Of a stretch of DNA of 64,000 nucleotides, positions 34,814 through 44,600 are shown piece by piece (the stretch's first letter is position 1; each line of letters starts with the position of its first letter). The notes under the pieces were generated by a model that worked only from the letters and a program-made list of their open reading frames with translations, searched no databases and was not told where the DNA came from. Location of the stretch: NCBI RefSeq assembly GCF_003443995.1, contig NZ_QWEY01000009.1, forward strand, positions 62,001-126,000, given 5' to 3'. Origin of the DNA: Pseudotabrizicola alkalilacus (GTDB lineage: Bacteria; Pseudomonadota; Alphaproteobacteria; Rhodobacterales; Rhodobacteraceae). The translations under genes were made by a program, and so were the position numbers.

Positions 34814-35844
34814 TGGCGACCATTGCGCTGCGCAATCTGGTGAAATCCTACGGCAAGGCCGAGGTGATCCACGGCATCAATCTTGATATTGCTGATGGTG
34901 AATTTGTCGTGTTTGTTGGCCCGTCGGGTTGTGGAAAATCCACCACGCTGCGGATGATCGCGGGGCTGGAAGAGGTGTCGGGCGGGGACATCCTGATCGG
35001 CGATCAGGTGGTCAACGAGTTGGACCCAAAGCGGCGCAACATCGCGATGGTGTTTCAGAACTACGCGATCTATCCGCATATGAGTGTGCGTCAGAACATC
35101 GCCTTCGGGCTGTATACCTCGCCGCTGTCTCGTGACCAAAAGGATGCCCGCGTGACCGAGGCCGCCAAAATGCTTGGGCTGGAGGCGCTGCTCGACCGCA
35201 GGCCCGCCGCCCTGTCAGGGGGGCAGCGCCAGCGTGTCGCCATCGGTCGCGCCATGGTGCGCAATCCGGCGGCGTTTCTGTTTGACGAGCCGCTGTCCAA
35301 CCTTGATGCGCAGTTGCGGGCGCAGATGCGGATCGAGATCAAGCGGCTGCACCAGCGGCTTGGCACAACCATCGCCTATGTCACCCATGACCAGATCGAG
35401 GCGATGACCATGGCCGACCGGATCGTGGTGATGCGCGACGGGCATATCCTGCAATCGGGCACGCCGACCGAAATCTACGACGCGCCGGTCGATGTGTTCA
35501 CCGCGCAGTTCATCGGCAGCCCGTCGATGAACCTGTTGCCTGCGGTCGATGCAGGCGGGCGAATCGTGGCGCAGCCCGGCGGGCCGCTTCTGGTGGGTCT
35601 GCGCCCGCATGATCTGGTGGTGGGGGTGCCTGACGGCGCTTTCACGGTGTCGGGTGAGGTCACAGCGGTTGAACCGCTCGGCCACGAAACTCTGGTGCAT
35701 TTTCTGGCCGAAGGCAGGCCGGTGACGGCAACCGCCCCGGCCCGGATGATCCCGGCTATTGGCGGCACGGTGCAGGCTTCGGCGGCGGCGGGGGCGCTCT
35801 ATCTGTTCGATGCGGCCACCGAAAAGGCTATGGGGCGGCGGTGA
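34813..35844 (+). CDS. ABC transporter ATP-binding protein (UgpC/MalK type)
   Basis: The 343-residue protein energises the importer. Walker A GPSGCGKSTT (about 36-45), the Q-loop (FQNYAIYPHMSVRQNIAFG), signature LSGGQRQRVAIGRA, Walker B FLFDEPLSNLD and the H-loop VTHDQIEA are all intact. The C-terminal 110 residues form an OB-fold TOBE domain (LLVGLRPHDLVVGVPDGAFTVSGEVTAVEPLGHETLVHF). The ATG overlaps the previous stop by one base, and the next gene's GTG overlaps its end. Confidence 0.95.
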   Translation: MATIALRNLVKSYGKAEVIHGINLDIADGEFVVFVGPSGCGKSTTLRMIAGLEEVSGGDILIGDQVVNELDPKRRNIAMVFQNYAIYPHMSVRQNIAFGLYTSPLSRDQKDARVTEAAKMLGLEALLDRRPAALSGGQRQRVAIGRAMVRNPAAFLFDEPLSNLDAQLRAQMRIEIKRLHQRLGTTIAYVTHDQIEAMTMADRIVVMRDGHILQSGTPTEIYDAPVDVFTAQFIGSPSMNLLPAVDAGGRIVAQPGGPLLVGLRPHDLVVGVPDGAFTVSGEVTAVEPLGHETLVHFLAEGRPVTATAPARMIPAIGGTVQASAAAGALYLFDAATEKAMGRR

Positions 35845-36905
35845 CCGCCGCCGGTGCTTCCCTGACCCGGCCGCACCTGTCTGCGGCGGCACGCAGCCAG
35901 CTTTTTGATCTGCTGACCGGCGACGAAGCCATCACAGTAGCGGGGGCTGGGGCGGCCGAGTTGGCACAGGCGGGATGGACCCAGTCCGGCCGGCTGCGCG
36001 CGGGCGCGGCCACTCTGCTGGGCTGCGATGTGGGTGGGACCAAGGTGCATTCAGTCCTCACCGATCTGGAGGGCCGTTGTCTGGCCGAGGTCTATGAGGC
36101 CACTGACCCGAAAGGTGGTGCCGCCCTGATGGCGCAGCTTCTGCGGCACCGGGAAAAGCTGCTGGCAAAAGCGGGCGCAGGGCCGTTGATGGCTGCGGGC
36201 ATCGGCATTCCAGGCGTGGTGGACCCGAAAACCGGCCATGTCAGCCGGATGCCCAACATCACTGGCCTGAATGAGACCAATCTGGCGGCACGTTTGTCGG
36301 GCGTCCTGGGTGTGCCGGTTGCGGTCGAGAACGATGTGAACCTTGCCGTGCAGGGAGAGTATTGGTTGGGCCATCGCGCCGGTTGCATGGCCTTTCTGGC
36401 CCTTGGCACCGGAATTGGCCTGGGTCAGATCGTGAATGGGCAACTTTTGCGCGGCGCAAACGGCGCTGCGGGTGAGGCGGCGGTGTTGCCGATTGGAGCA
36501 AACCCGTTTGACGCTGCGACCTTTGCCACCGGGGCGCTTGAAAGCACAGTGGGCTCTGCGTCACTTGTTGCCGCGTACGAGGCTCTGGGCGGCACACCGG
36601 GACAGACAGTGCGCGACCTGTTTGCGTCGGATGATCCGCGGTTCTGCGGCCTGCTTGAGGGTGTTGCCGAACGGCTGGCCTTGGCGGTGCTTTCCGTCGC
36701 GGCTATCACCGACCCGGATATCGTGGTTTTTGGCGGCAGTGTCGGACAACGGCCAGAGCTTGTTGCCCGCGTGTCAGAACGATTGCGGCAGTTGCCCGTT
36801 TCCATGCCGGACTGCCGGGTGACCCGTCTGGGCAACAAAGCAGGGGTTCTGGGGGCTGTTTGGCTGGCCCGCCAGAAACTCGCCGCCAGTCTGCGTGTGG
36901 GGTGA
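35841..36905 (+). CDS. ROK family sugar kinase-like protein
   Basis: The 354-residue protein starts with GTG overlapping the ATPase stop. The ATP phosphate loop DVGGTKVHS (63-71), GIGIPGVVDPKTGHVSRMPNI and the catalytic-type VAVENDVNLA are present, and LALGTGIGLGQIVNG is also intact, so kinase activity is plausible. The zinc-binding CxCGxxGC motif usual in ROK proteins is missing. About 60 extra residues precede the kinase domain and look like the worn remains of a regulatory head. It probably phosphorylates the imported or processed sugar and closes the operon. Confidence 0.85.
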   Translation: MTAAGASLTRPHLSAAARSQLFDLLTGDEAITVAGAGAAELAQAGWTQSGRLRAGAATLLGCDVGGTKVHSVLTDLEGRCLAEVYEATDPKGGAALMAQLLRHREKLLAKAGAGPLMAAGIGIPGVVDPKTGHVSRMPNITGLNETNLAARLSGVLGVPVAVENDVNLAVQGEYWLGHRAGCMAFLALGTGIGLGQIVNGQLLRGANGAAGEAAVLPIGANPFDAATFATGALESTVGSASLVAAYEALGGTPGQTVRDLFASDDPRFCGLLEGVAERLALAVLSVAAITDPDIVVFGGSVGQRPELVARVSERLRQLPVSMPDCRVTRLGNKAGVLGAVWLARQKLAASLRVG

Positions 36906-36965
36906 TAGTTCGGGTCCAAGTCTGCAAAACGGAGGCAGGCAGGTGCCTGCCCCGCTATCGTATTG

Positions 36966-37145
36966 TCAGCTATGAACCGGCGGTGTGACTTCGCCCGGTT
37001 GCGGAGGGATCGGATCCTGCGCCGGGATCGGCTCAGGATCGGGCATCGGATCGGGAAACGTATCCGGGTTCGGTTGGTCTTCGGGCTGAGGGATCGTGTC
37101 GGGCGGCAGATCCATCGGCGGACGGCTGGCACTTTGGTAAAGCAT
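36966..37145 (-). CDS. Small proline-rich protein
   Basis: A 59-residue frame reads MLYQSASRPPMDLPPDTIPQ and continues with alternating proline and acidic residues (PDTFPDPMPDPEPIPAQDP). An AAAGGA/CAGGA ribosome binding region lies directly upstream of 37145. Similar small P-D rich proteins occur in Rhodobacterales. It is probably disordered; no function is known. Confidence 0.5.
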   Translation of the reverse strand: MLYQSASRPPMDLPPDTIPQPEDQPNPDTFPDPMPDPEPIPAQDPIPPQPGEVTPPVHS

Positions 37146-37276
37146 GATCCTGTTCCTTTGCATGTGTCGTGGCATCCGGTATCAACGCGAAACGCTGCAG
37201 GCTTGTTCCCATGTTATTCGGCGAAGCTCAGCCGGGGTTCATCGGCTCTGTGCCAATCGCGCACCTTGGCCCCGCC

Positions 37277-37573
37277 CTAGTCGTGGTGTTCGGGCAGATC
37301 CTTGATCTGATCCTTCGTCCAGGATGTTACTCCATGCACAATGCCCGACCCGTCGCGCATCAGGCGCAGCTGATCCAAACTGAGCAAGACCGGTTTGGCA
37401 CCGATGCCAAGAAAGCCACCGACATCAATGACCACCTCTTTGGCCCTGCCGATCCCGTGCAGATGCGAGATGGTGCCGATCTTTTCATCTTCCGGGCCGT
37501 AGACCGGGGCATCGGCCAGAATGGCATTGGTATATTCGGTGCTGTTCAGCGGGGTGTGTGTGCTGTGATCCAA
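37277..37573 (-). CDS. PRC-barrel domain protein
   Basis: The 98-residue protein has a PRC-barrel core: DAPVYGPEDEKIGTISHLHGIGRAKEVVIDVGGFLGIGAKPVLLSLDQL. It starts with TTG at 37573, supported by a strong AAAGGAGG ribosome binding site seven bases upstream. Such proteins are common in stress-related loci of alphaproteobacteria. It may bind RNA or membranes; no activity is established. Confidence 0.85.
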   Translation of the reverse strand: MDHSTHTPLNSTEYTNAILADAPVYGPEDEKIGTISHLHGIGRAKEVVIDVGGFLGIGAKPVLLSLDQLRLMRDGSGIVHGVTSWTKDQIKDLPEHHD

Positions 37574-37802
37574 GTTCAGCCTCCTTTGGCATCAGGGTAA
37601 AGTCGTCCCGGAAAATACGACAGAAGCTCGGTTGCCGATGCGTTGACCACAGTGGGAAATCGGGAAAACCACCGCGTTCTTCATGCCAATACGCCCTATA
37701 GACCTGCCGGGGACTCTCCACCCTATGAACCCCGCATATGCCAAGGTGTTCCCGTGCGATGTGCTTTGAACCCGAAGGTGACCGGCAAAACTGTGGCTGC
37801 GA

Positions 37803-38075
37803 TCACTCCGGTACACAGGCCTTGAGCTGCCGAAGCGTGGGCGGGGCCGGGTTTGAATCGGGGCTCTGGTCGGTATCAGGGGTGGCGGTAGCGTTGGCGA
37901 CAACGGTTTGCTGCATGGCACGGATATCTCCGGCCTCCAGCCCATAGGCATCTTGCGCTGCAATCTCGATCTGCGCCTGCAACCAGGTGTCTGCGTCGCG
38001 CCCCTCGGGGCAACCCATGGCCTGCCAGATTTCATAGGCGCGAACCCGTATGCGGTCTTCTTCACTCTCGGTCAT
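37803..38075 (-). CDS. DUF2934 domain protein
   Basis: The 90-residue protein has the DUF2934 pattern near its N-terminus (EEDRIRVRAYEIWQAMGCPEGRDADTWLQAQIEI). The remaining 50 residues are low-complexity and rich in Ala, Thr and Pro. It starts with ATG at 38075. Its neighbours are a PRC-barrel protein and small membrane proteins, a set often seen in stress-responsive regions. Confidence 0.75.
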   Translation of the reverse strand: MTESEEDRIRVRAYEIWQAMGCPEGRDADTWLQAQIEIAAQDAYGLEAGDIRAMQQTVVANATATPDTDQSPDSNPAPPTLRQLKACVPE

Positions 38076-38284
38076 CTGACTGGCGCTCCCTTGGCCTAAG
38101 ATTGCGGCTCATGCGGGATAAACCGCTTGCAGGCCATGAATGTTCCCGCACGGCCGGGACTTTCCGAAGATCATACACGCCGACGAGCGGAGAAGTCTGC
38201 CGTGTGTCGGGGTCGGTCGGCGGGTTAGGCCCTAGGATCGGGATGCCGCGTCCTGCCAGCGGGCAGGGTTGTCAATGGCGCGGA

Positions 38285-38584
38285 TCAGTTCAGATCGGAC
38301 CCGTGCAGGATGAGGGTCAGCACCAGTACGGCCAGCCCCACAACGGCCAGGGCAAACGCCCGCAATGATGCCTTGCGGTCCCGTCTCCCCAGCCCGGCGA
38401 GCCCGGCGCCGACGATCCAGCCCCCGCTGAGCAGAGTCAGCAGCCAGCCATAGACAAAGGGCCCCAGATCATATCCCCCGCCCCCGACCGAAGGAGTCTC
38501 TGGTCCGCCGTGCAGCAGCCACAGCAGCAGTGCGGCAACAGTGCCAAGCAAGGTCAGCCAGATCAGAAATGCGCGCTGTGACAT
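38285..38584 (-). CDS. Small membrane protein (about three segments)
   Basis: A 99-residue frame begins MSQRAFLIWLTLLGTVAALLLWLLHGG and has two more hydrophobic segments (GPFVYGWLLTLLSGGWIVGAGLAGLG; LRAFALAVVGLAVLVLTLIL). The composition and the positively charged loop RRDRK fit a real inner-membrane protein. I do not recognise a family. Confidence 0.6.
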   Translation of the reverse strand: MSQRAFLIWLTLLGTVAALLLWLLHGGPETPSVGGGGYDLGPFVYGWLLTLLSGGWIVGAGLAGLGRRDRKASLRAFALAVVGLAVLVLTLILHGSDLN

Positions 38585-38865
38585 GGGTTCCCCCTGAAAG
38601 ACCGGCTCGCCCCCTGAAGGGAGAGGCGCAGGGCTGATGATGGCAAGTGCTCATGGCCTACCTTGCTGTTTGATTGTGCAGTGAAATTCGTCTGGCAGCA
38701 AGGAGCAGCATTTACCCCCGCGGCTCCGATCCGTTTGCAGAGGTTGGTGCAGGTATCGCCCCCCACCTGCCGCATTCCCGGCAACATCTTGCCGCCATGA
38801 GGTGCCAAGACAGCGCCACCGATCCATGTTATCGCCTGATCCCGGAGAGTGACAGCCGCACGCCT
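38585..38865. other. Gap before the O-antigen-ligase-like gene
   Basis: These 281 bases lie between divergent genes and hold no convincing frame. A promoter for the glycan genes is expected here but not resolved. A frame continuous with the next gene starts at 38674, but its first 64 codons show no membrane or conserved character. Confidence 0.35.
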
Positions 38866-40275
38866 ATGCCTGATGCAAACACGCTTGCCTATCTGATGCT
38901 GGCCATATGGCCGGTGGTTTCGTGGATGTTTTTCACGAAGATGGCGCCGGCACGTGCGCTGATCTGGACGGTTCTTGGGGCCTATATGCTGCTGCCCCCG
39001 GTGGTGGCGCTGGATCTGCCACTGGTGCCCGATATCGACAAGGATGCGGCGGCTGGTCTGGCGGCGCTGGCGGCGGTGCTGTTCTTGCTGCGCGAGCGGT
39101 TCGGGCTGTGGCCGGAGTCATGGCTCGGGCGCGGGTTGATCGTGCTGTATATCCTGAGCCCCTTTGCCACGGTGCTGACCAACCGTGATGCGATCTGGTT
39201 TCCGGGCGCGACCCTGCCGGCGCTGCGGATCTATGACAGTCTTGCAGTCGTCGGCAATCAGTTCATTGCGCTGATCCCGTTCTTTCTGGCACGCCGGTTT
39301 CTGTCCGGGCAACAGGCGATGCGGGCGATGCTGGTGGCGCTGATGGCGGCGGGTCTGATCTATTCGCTGCCGATGCTGATCGAGGCGCGGCTGTCGCCGC
39401 AGCTGAACTTGATGGTTTACGGGTTTTTCCAGCATGATTTCAGTCAGGCGATCCGCTTTGGCGGGTTCCGGCCCTTTGTGTTCATGCCGCACGGGCTGTG
39501 GGTCGCGTTCTTTGCGATGATGTGTTTCATCGCGTCGGTGACGCTGTTCCGGATCGGGCCTGCGGCGGCGCGGCCACGGTATCTGATCATTGCGCTTTAT
39601 CTGCTGGTGGTGCTGCTGTTTTGCCGCAGTGCCGGGCCGGTGGTTTATGCGATGGGGCTGGTGCCGGTGGTGATGGTGCTGCCGCGCCGGGTTCAGCTGC
39701 TGGTGGCCGGGGCGATTGTGGCGGTGGTGATCAGCTATCCGCTGCTGCGCGGCCTGCATCTGGTGCCTGTGGACGAGATCATGCGCTTTGCCATGGGGCT
39801 GAACCCCGAGCGTGGGGCCTCGTTGCAGTTCCGTATCCTGAATGAAGAGCTGCTGCTGAATCGCGCGGCAGAGAGGCCTTGGTTTGGCTGGGGGCTGTAC
39901 GGGCGCGGGTTGCTGCATGACCCGATGACGGGCGAGATCAATGTGATTGCCGATGGCGGCTGGATCATCACGCTGGGTACTTTCGGCTGGGCGGGGTATA
40001 TTGCCGCCTTCGGTTTGCTTGCCCTGCCTGTGGTGCTGATGGCGCGTGAGGCAGTGCGCCAACCCTCTGCCGCGTTGTCGCCGTTTGCCTGTGCGGTGAC
40101 CCTGATCCTGGCGGTGAACCTGTTCGATCTGCTGCCGAATGATACGCTGATCCCGTTCACCTGGCTGATGGCGGGGGCGGTTCTGGGCCATGCCGAGGCG
40201 TTGCGGGGGGCATGGAAGACAGCAAAGCGCGAAGAAAGCGTCGTTGCGCTGAGACCGGGAAGGACCGTGATATGA
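38866..40275 (+). CDS. O-antigen ligase/polymerase-like membrane protein
   Basis: The 469-residue protein has about eleven hydrophobic segments and a long loop with the Wzy/WaaL-type pattern (AERPWFGWGLYGRGLLHDPMTGEINVIADGGWIITLGTFGWAGYI). Members join or polymerise surface glycans in the periplasm. The ATG at 38866 is chosen because the membrane region begins directly after it. It overlaps the GT4 glycosyltransferase by ATGA, so the two are co-expressed. No other polysaccharide export genes are within the window. Confidence 0.82.
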   Translation: MPDANTLAYLMLAIWPVVSWMFFTKMAPARALIWTVLGAYMLLPPVVALDLPLVPDIDKDAAAGLAALAAVLFLLRERFGLWPESWLGRGLIVLYILSPFATVLTNRDAIWFPGATLPALRIYDSLAVVGNQFIALIPFFLARRFLSGQQAMRAMLVALMAAGLIYSLPMLIEARLSPQLNLMVYGFFQHDFSQAIRFGGFRPFVFMPHGLWVAFFAMMCFIASVTLFRIGPAAARPRYLIIALYLLVVLLFCRSAGPVVYAMGLVPVVMVLPRRVQLLVAGAIVAVVISYPLLRGLHLVPVDEIMRFAMGLNPERGASLQFRILNEELLLNRAAERPWFGWGLYGRGLLHDPMTGEINVIADGGWIITLGTFGWAGYIAAFGLLALPVVLMAREAVRQPSAALSPFACAVTLILAVNLFDLLPNDTLIPFTWLMAGAVLGHAEALRGAWKTAKREESVVALRPGRTVI

Positions 40276-41564
40276 GCAACGTGTTCCGCCCGCGTGTGCT
40301 GCTGCTGGCAGAGGCGGCAAACCCGGAATGGGTCTCGGTGCCGCTGGTCGGCTGGTCGCTGGTGCGGGCGCTCGCAGGGGTGGCCGATGTGCATGTCGTG
40401 ACCCAGGTGCGCAACCGTGATGCTTTCCTGCGCGCGGGGCTGGTCGAGGGCGTCGATTTCACCGCCATCGATTCCGAGGCGCTGGCGCGGCCCTTGTGGA
40501 AGTTGGGCAGCTTTCTGTCAGGCGGGCGCGGTGGCTGGACCATACAGCAGGCGGTGGCGACGATCAGCTACCCCTATTTCGAGCATCTGGTCTGGAAGCA
40601 CTTTGGCGCGGACATCCGCGCCGGGCGCTATGATCTGGTGCACCGCGTCACCCCGCTGTCGCCGGTGCAGCAAAGCCCGATTGCGGCGAAATGCCGGGCG
40701 GCCGGGGTGCCTTTCGTGCTGGGGCCGATCAACGGCGGCGTGCCTTGGCCCAAGGGCTTCGAGGCCGAGATGAAGCGTGAGCGCGAATGGCTGTCAAAGG
40801 TGCGTGGCCTCTACCGTGCTTTGCCGGGGCGGCGGGCCACCCTTCGGGCCGATGCGATCCTTGCCGGCTCGCGCCAGACCTTGCGCGACATCCCGGCGCA
40901 GCACCACGCCCGTGTGATCTATCTGCCTGAAAACGCCATCGACCCCGCCCGGTTCAACGCCGTTGCGGTGCATGGCGGGCCGGGACCGATGCGGGCGTGC
41001 TTTATCGGGCGGCTGGTGCCGCTGAAGGGCGTCGACATGCTGGTCACAGCGGCAGCACCGCTGCTGCGTCAGGGCAGGCTGGTGCTGGAGATCATCGGCG
41101 ATGGCGACATGATGGAGGCGTTGCGCGCGCAGGCGACCGAATTTGGCGATGCGGTCCGGTTCCACGGCTGGAAACCGCATACCGAAGTGCAGGATATCGC
41201 CGCACGCTGCCAGCTTCTGGCCTTTCCGTCGATCCGCGAATTTGGCGGCGGTGTGGTGCTGGAGGCGATGGCACTGGGCCTTGCGCCCATCGTTGTGGAT
41301 TACGCGGGCCCGGCCGAGCTGGTGACTGACGCGACCGGCTGGAAGGTGCCGATCACCGGGCGCGATGGTGTGATTGCGGGGCTGTCTGACCGGCTGGCCT
41401 GGTGCGTGGACCACCCTGAACAGGTGGCCGCCAAGGGCCATGCGGCACGGGCGCGGGTGCAGGAGCTGTTTACCTGGGAACGCAAGGCGGCGCAGATTTT
41501 ACAAATTTACAATTGGGTGCTGACACCGGGCCTGCCAAAACCAGACCCGTTCGGGCAGGATTAA
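40272..41564 (+). CDS. GT4-family glycosyltransferase
   Basis: The 430-residue enzyme has the GT-B layout. The acceptor half (1-220) has PLVGWSLVRALAGVADVHVVTQVRN. The donor half includes RACFIGRLVPLKGVDMLVTAAAPLL, HGWKPHTEVQDIAARCQLLAFPSIREFGGGVVLEAMALGLAPIVVDYAGPAELV. The EFGGGVVLE segment is the E-x7-E donor site variant. It is coupled to the ligase-like gene and lies 77 bases before the PKS. It may build a glycan or decorate the polyketide product; the sequence does not decide. Confidence 0.88.
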   Translation: MSNVFRPRVLLLAEAANPEWVSVPLVGWSLVRALAGVADVHVVTQVRNRDAFLRAGLVEGVDFTAIDSEALARPLWKLGSFLSGGRGGWTIQQAVATISYPYFEHLVWKHFGADIRAGRYDLVHRVTPLSPVQQSPIAAKCRAAGVPFVLGPINGGVPWPKGFEAEMKREREWLSKVRGLYRALPGRRATLRADAILAGSRQTLRDIPAQHHARVIYLPENAIDPARFNAVAVHGGPGPMRACFIGRLVPLKGVDMLVTAAAPLLRQGRLVLEIIGDGDMMEALRAQATEFGDAVRFHGWKPHTEVQDIAARCQLLAFPSIREFGGGVVLEAMALGLAPIVVDYAGPAELVTDATGWKVPITGRDGVIAGLSDRLAWCVDHPEQVAAKGHAARARVQELFTWERKAAQILQIYNWVLTPGLPKPDPFGQD

Positions 41565-41641
41565 GGCGGCCCCGGTTCCTTATTTTGGTCAAGTTTGATA
41601 CATAGATAAAGGGCCACCTTTGCCTGCCGAGTATTTCCCAC

Positions 41642-44600
41642 ATGCCCGATTCCCTGTTGCCAGTTGAGCTTTCCGATACCGACATTGCGATTGTCGGCAT
41701 GGCCGCGCATTTGCCAGGAGCCGGGGATATTGAGGCCTATTGGCGCAATCTGCGCGACGGGGTTGAATCGATCCGGGTGCTGGATGAGGCGGCGTTGCTG
41801 GCGGCGGGGGAATCTGCGGCCCGGATGGCAAAGCCCAATTATGTGCCTGCAGCCGCAGTGCTCGACGGGTTTGAGACTTTTGACGCCGAGTTCTTCGGCT
41901 TTTCGCCGAAAGAGGCCGCGATCCTTGACCCGCAGCACCGGCAGTTCCTTGAGGTGGCTTGGGAGGCGCTGGAAAACGCCGGCCATCCGCCAGAGCGCTT
42001 TCCCGGCCCGGTCGGCGTCTGGGCTGGCTGCGGCATGGGATCGTACTTCTACTTCAACCTGTGCTCGCACCGCGATCTGGTGGACCAGACCGGCATGTTC
42101 CTTTTGCGCCACACCGGCAATGACAAGGATTTTCTGGCCACCCGCGTCAGCCATATCCTTGACCTGAAGGGGCCGAGCATCAACGTGCAGACGGCCTGCT
42201 CCACGTCGTTGGTGGCGGTGCATTACGCGGCGCAGGCGCTGCTGAACGGCGAATGCGACATGGCGCTGGCGGGCGGTGTCACCATCGAGTTGCCGCATGC
42301 GCGCGGCTATCTGTATACCGAGGGTGAAATCCTGTCGCCCGACGGTCATTGCCATGCCTTTGATCACCGGGCGCAAGGCACGGTGTTCGGCTCCGGCGCG
42401 GGCTGCGTGGTGCTACGCCGGGCGAAAGATGCGGTGCGCGATGGCGACCATATCTGGGCGATCCTCAAGGGATCAGCGGTCAACAATGACGGCGCGGCCA
42501 AGGCGGGCTATCTGGCCCCCTCGGTCGATGGTCAGGCCCGCTGCATCGCCGAGGCGCAGGCGGTAGCGGGGGTTTCTGCCGATACGGTGACCTATGTCGA
42601 ATGCCATGGAACCGGCACCTATCTGGGCGACCCGATTGAGGTTGCGGCGCTGACGGCGGCGTTTCGTGAGACCACCGATGCGGTGGGGTCGTGCCGGATC
42701 GGTTCGGTCAAGACCAACATCGGCCATCTGGACACGGCGGCAGGTGTCGCCAGCCTGATCAAAGTGGCACTGGCGTTGCATCACCGGGAATTGCCGCCTT
42801 CACTGGGCTATGAGTCCCCGAACCCGGCGATCGACTTTGACTCCTCGCCGTTCCGGGTCAATGACCGGCTGACTCCGTGGCAGGCTCCGGTGCTGCGGGC
42901 GGGGGTGAATTCGCTGGGCGTGGGCGGCACCAATGCCCATGCGGTGCTGGAGGTGGCGCCTGAGCGCGTGCCCTCGGCGGAAAGTGACTGGCCATTCCAG
43001 CCGCTGGTGCTCTCGGCGCGGACCAAGGGCGCGCTGGAGGCAGGTGCGGCCCGCCTGGCGACGCATCTGCGCACCCATCCCGACCAACCGCTGGCCGATG
43101 TGGCCTGGACGCTTAAAGAAGGCCGCCGCGCCTTTGACAAGCGTCGGGTGCTGGTGGCCGACAGCCACGCGGCGGCGGCAGAGCTGCTGGATAGCAACGA
43201 TCCGCGCCGGGTGTTCACCCATGACTGGCTGGGCGACGACCCGCAGGTGGTGTTCATGTTCCCCGGCGGCGGCGCGCAATATGCGGGCATGGCGCGCGAT
43301 CTCTATGAAACCGAGCCGGTGTTTGCCGACTGGATGGATCGCGGCCTCGCGGTGCTGCAGCCAAAGCTGGATTACAATATCCGCGCGCTCTGGCTGCCCG
43401 CACCGGGGGCAGAACCCGCCGCATCCGAGGCACTGAAAAAGCCGTCTGCCCAGCTGCCGCTGATCATGATCACCGAATACGCGCTGGCCAAGCTGTTCGA
43501 GAGCTGGGGGGTGACCCCCACCGCGCTGGTCGGTCATTCGATGGGCGAAAACACCGCCGCTGCGCTGGCCGGAGTGATCAGCTTCGAAGACTGTATCGGC
43601 CTCGTCCACCTGCGCGGCACGCTGTTCGATACGATCGCGCCCGGCGGGATGTTGTCGGTCCCGCTGTCGGAAGCAGACCTGCGCAGCACACTCACGCGGC
43701 TTGGTTTTCATCTTGGTGAAAATACTCAAAAGGCCACCGCCCCGCTGGACATCGCGTCCATCAATGCGCCCGACCTTTGCGTTGTCTCCGGCCCCGATGC
43801 CATGCTTGCGGCACTTGCGGAAGAGCTGACGGCCGAAGGCGTCGAGACCCAGCGCATCGCCATCGACATCGCCGCGCATTCCGCGATGTTAGAGCCGATT
43901 CTGGCGCAATTTGGGGCTTACCTGCGCTCCATCCCGCTGCACCCGCCGACCCTTCCGATCATCTCCAACCGCACGGGTCTGGAACTGACCCCACAGCAGG
44001 CGACCAATCCCGACTACTGGGTGCAGCACCTGCGCGGCACGGTGAATTTCCGCGCCTGCATGGCGCATCTGATGGCGGAACCGGGGCGCGTTTACATGGA
44101 AATGGGGCCGGGGCGGGCGCTGTCGTCGCTGGCGCAGGCCAATGGCGTGGCCTCCGGTCAGGTCATCCCGGCCCTGCGCCACCCCGAGCAGAAAATGGCG
44201 GATGACGCCTGGCACATGGTCACGCTGGCGCGGCTTTGGGCTTGCGGCGTGGCGGTGGATTGGCAGCCAGTCTGGGGCGAGGGCCCGCGTAAGCGGGTGC
44301 CGTTGCCGGGCTATGCCTTTCAGCGCAAACCCTATTTCATCGCCCCCGCCGAAGGGCAGACCGTGCAGGCTGACCCGCTGCCGATGCGGATCGACGATCT
44401 GGCCGGTTGGGGCTGGCGGCCGCACTGGCGCTCCGTCGCGGCGGGGTTTGATCTGGATGACCTGGCTGAGATTGCGCCAGAGACTTGGCTGATCTTCCTT
44501 GATGACACCGGGCTCTGTGCGGCGGTTGCCGATCAGCTGGCCGGGGCGGGGCATCGTGTGGTGCGCGTCCGGGCGGGCGATGCCTTTGCCCGCGATGCGC

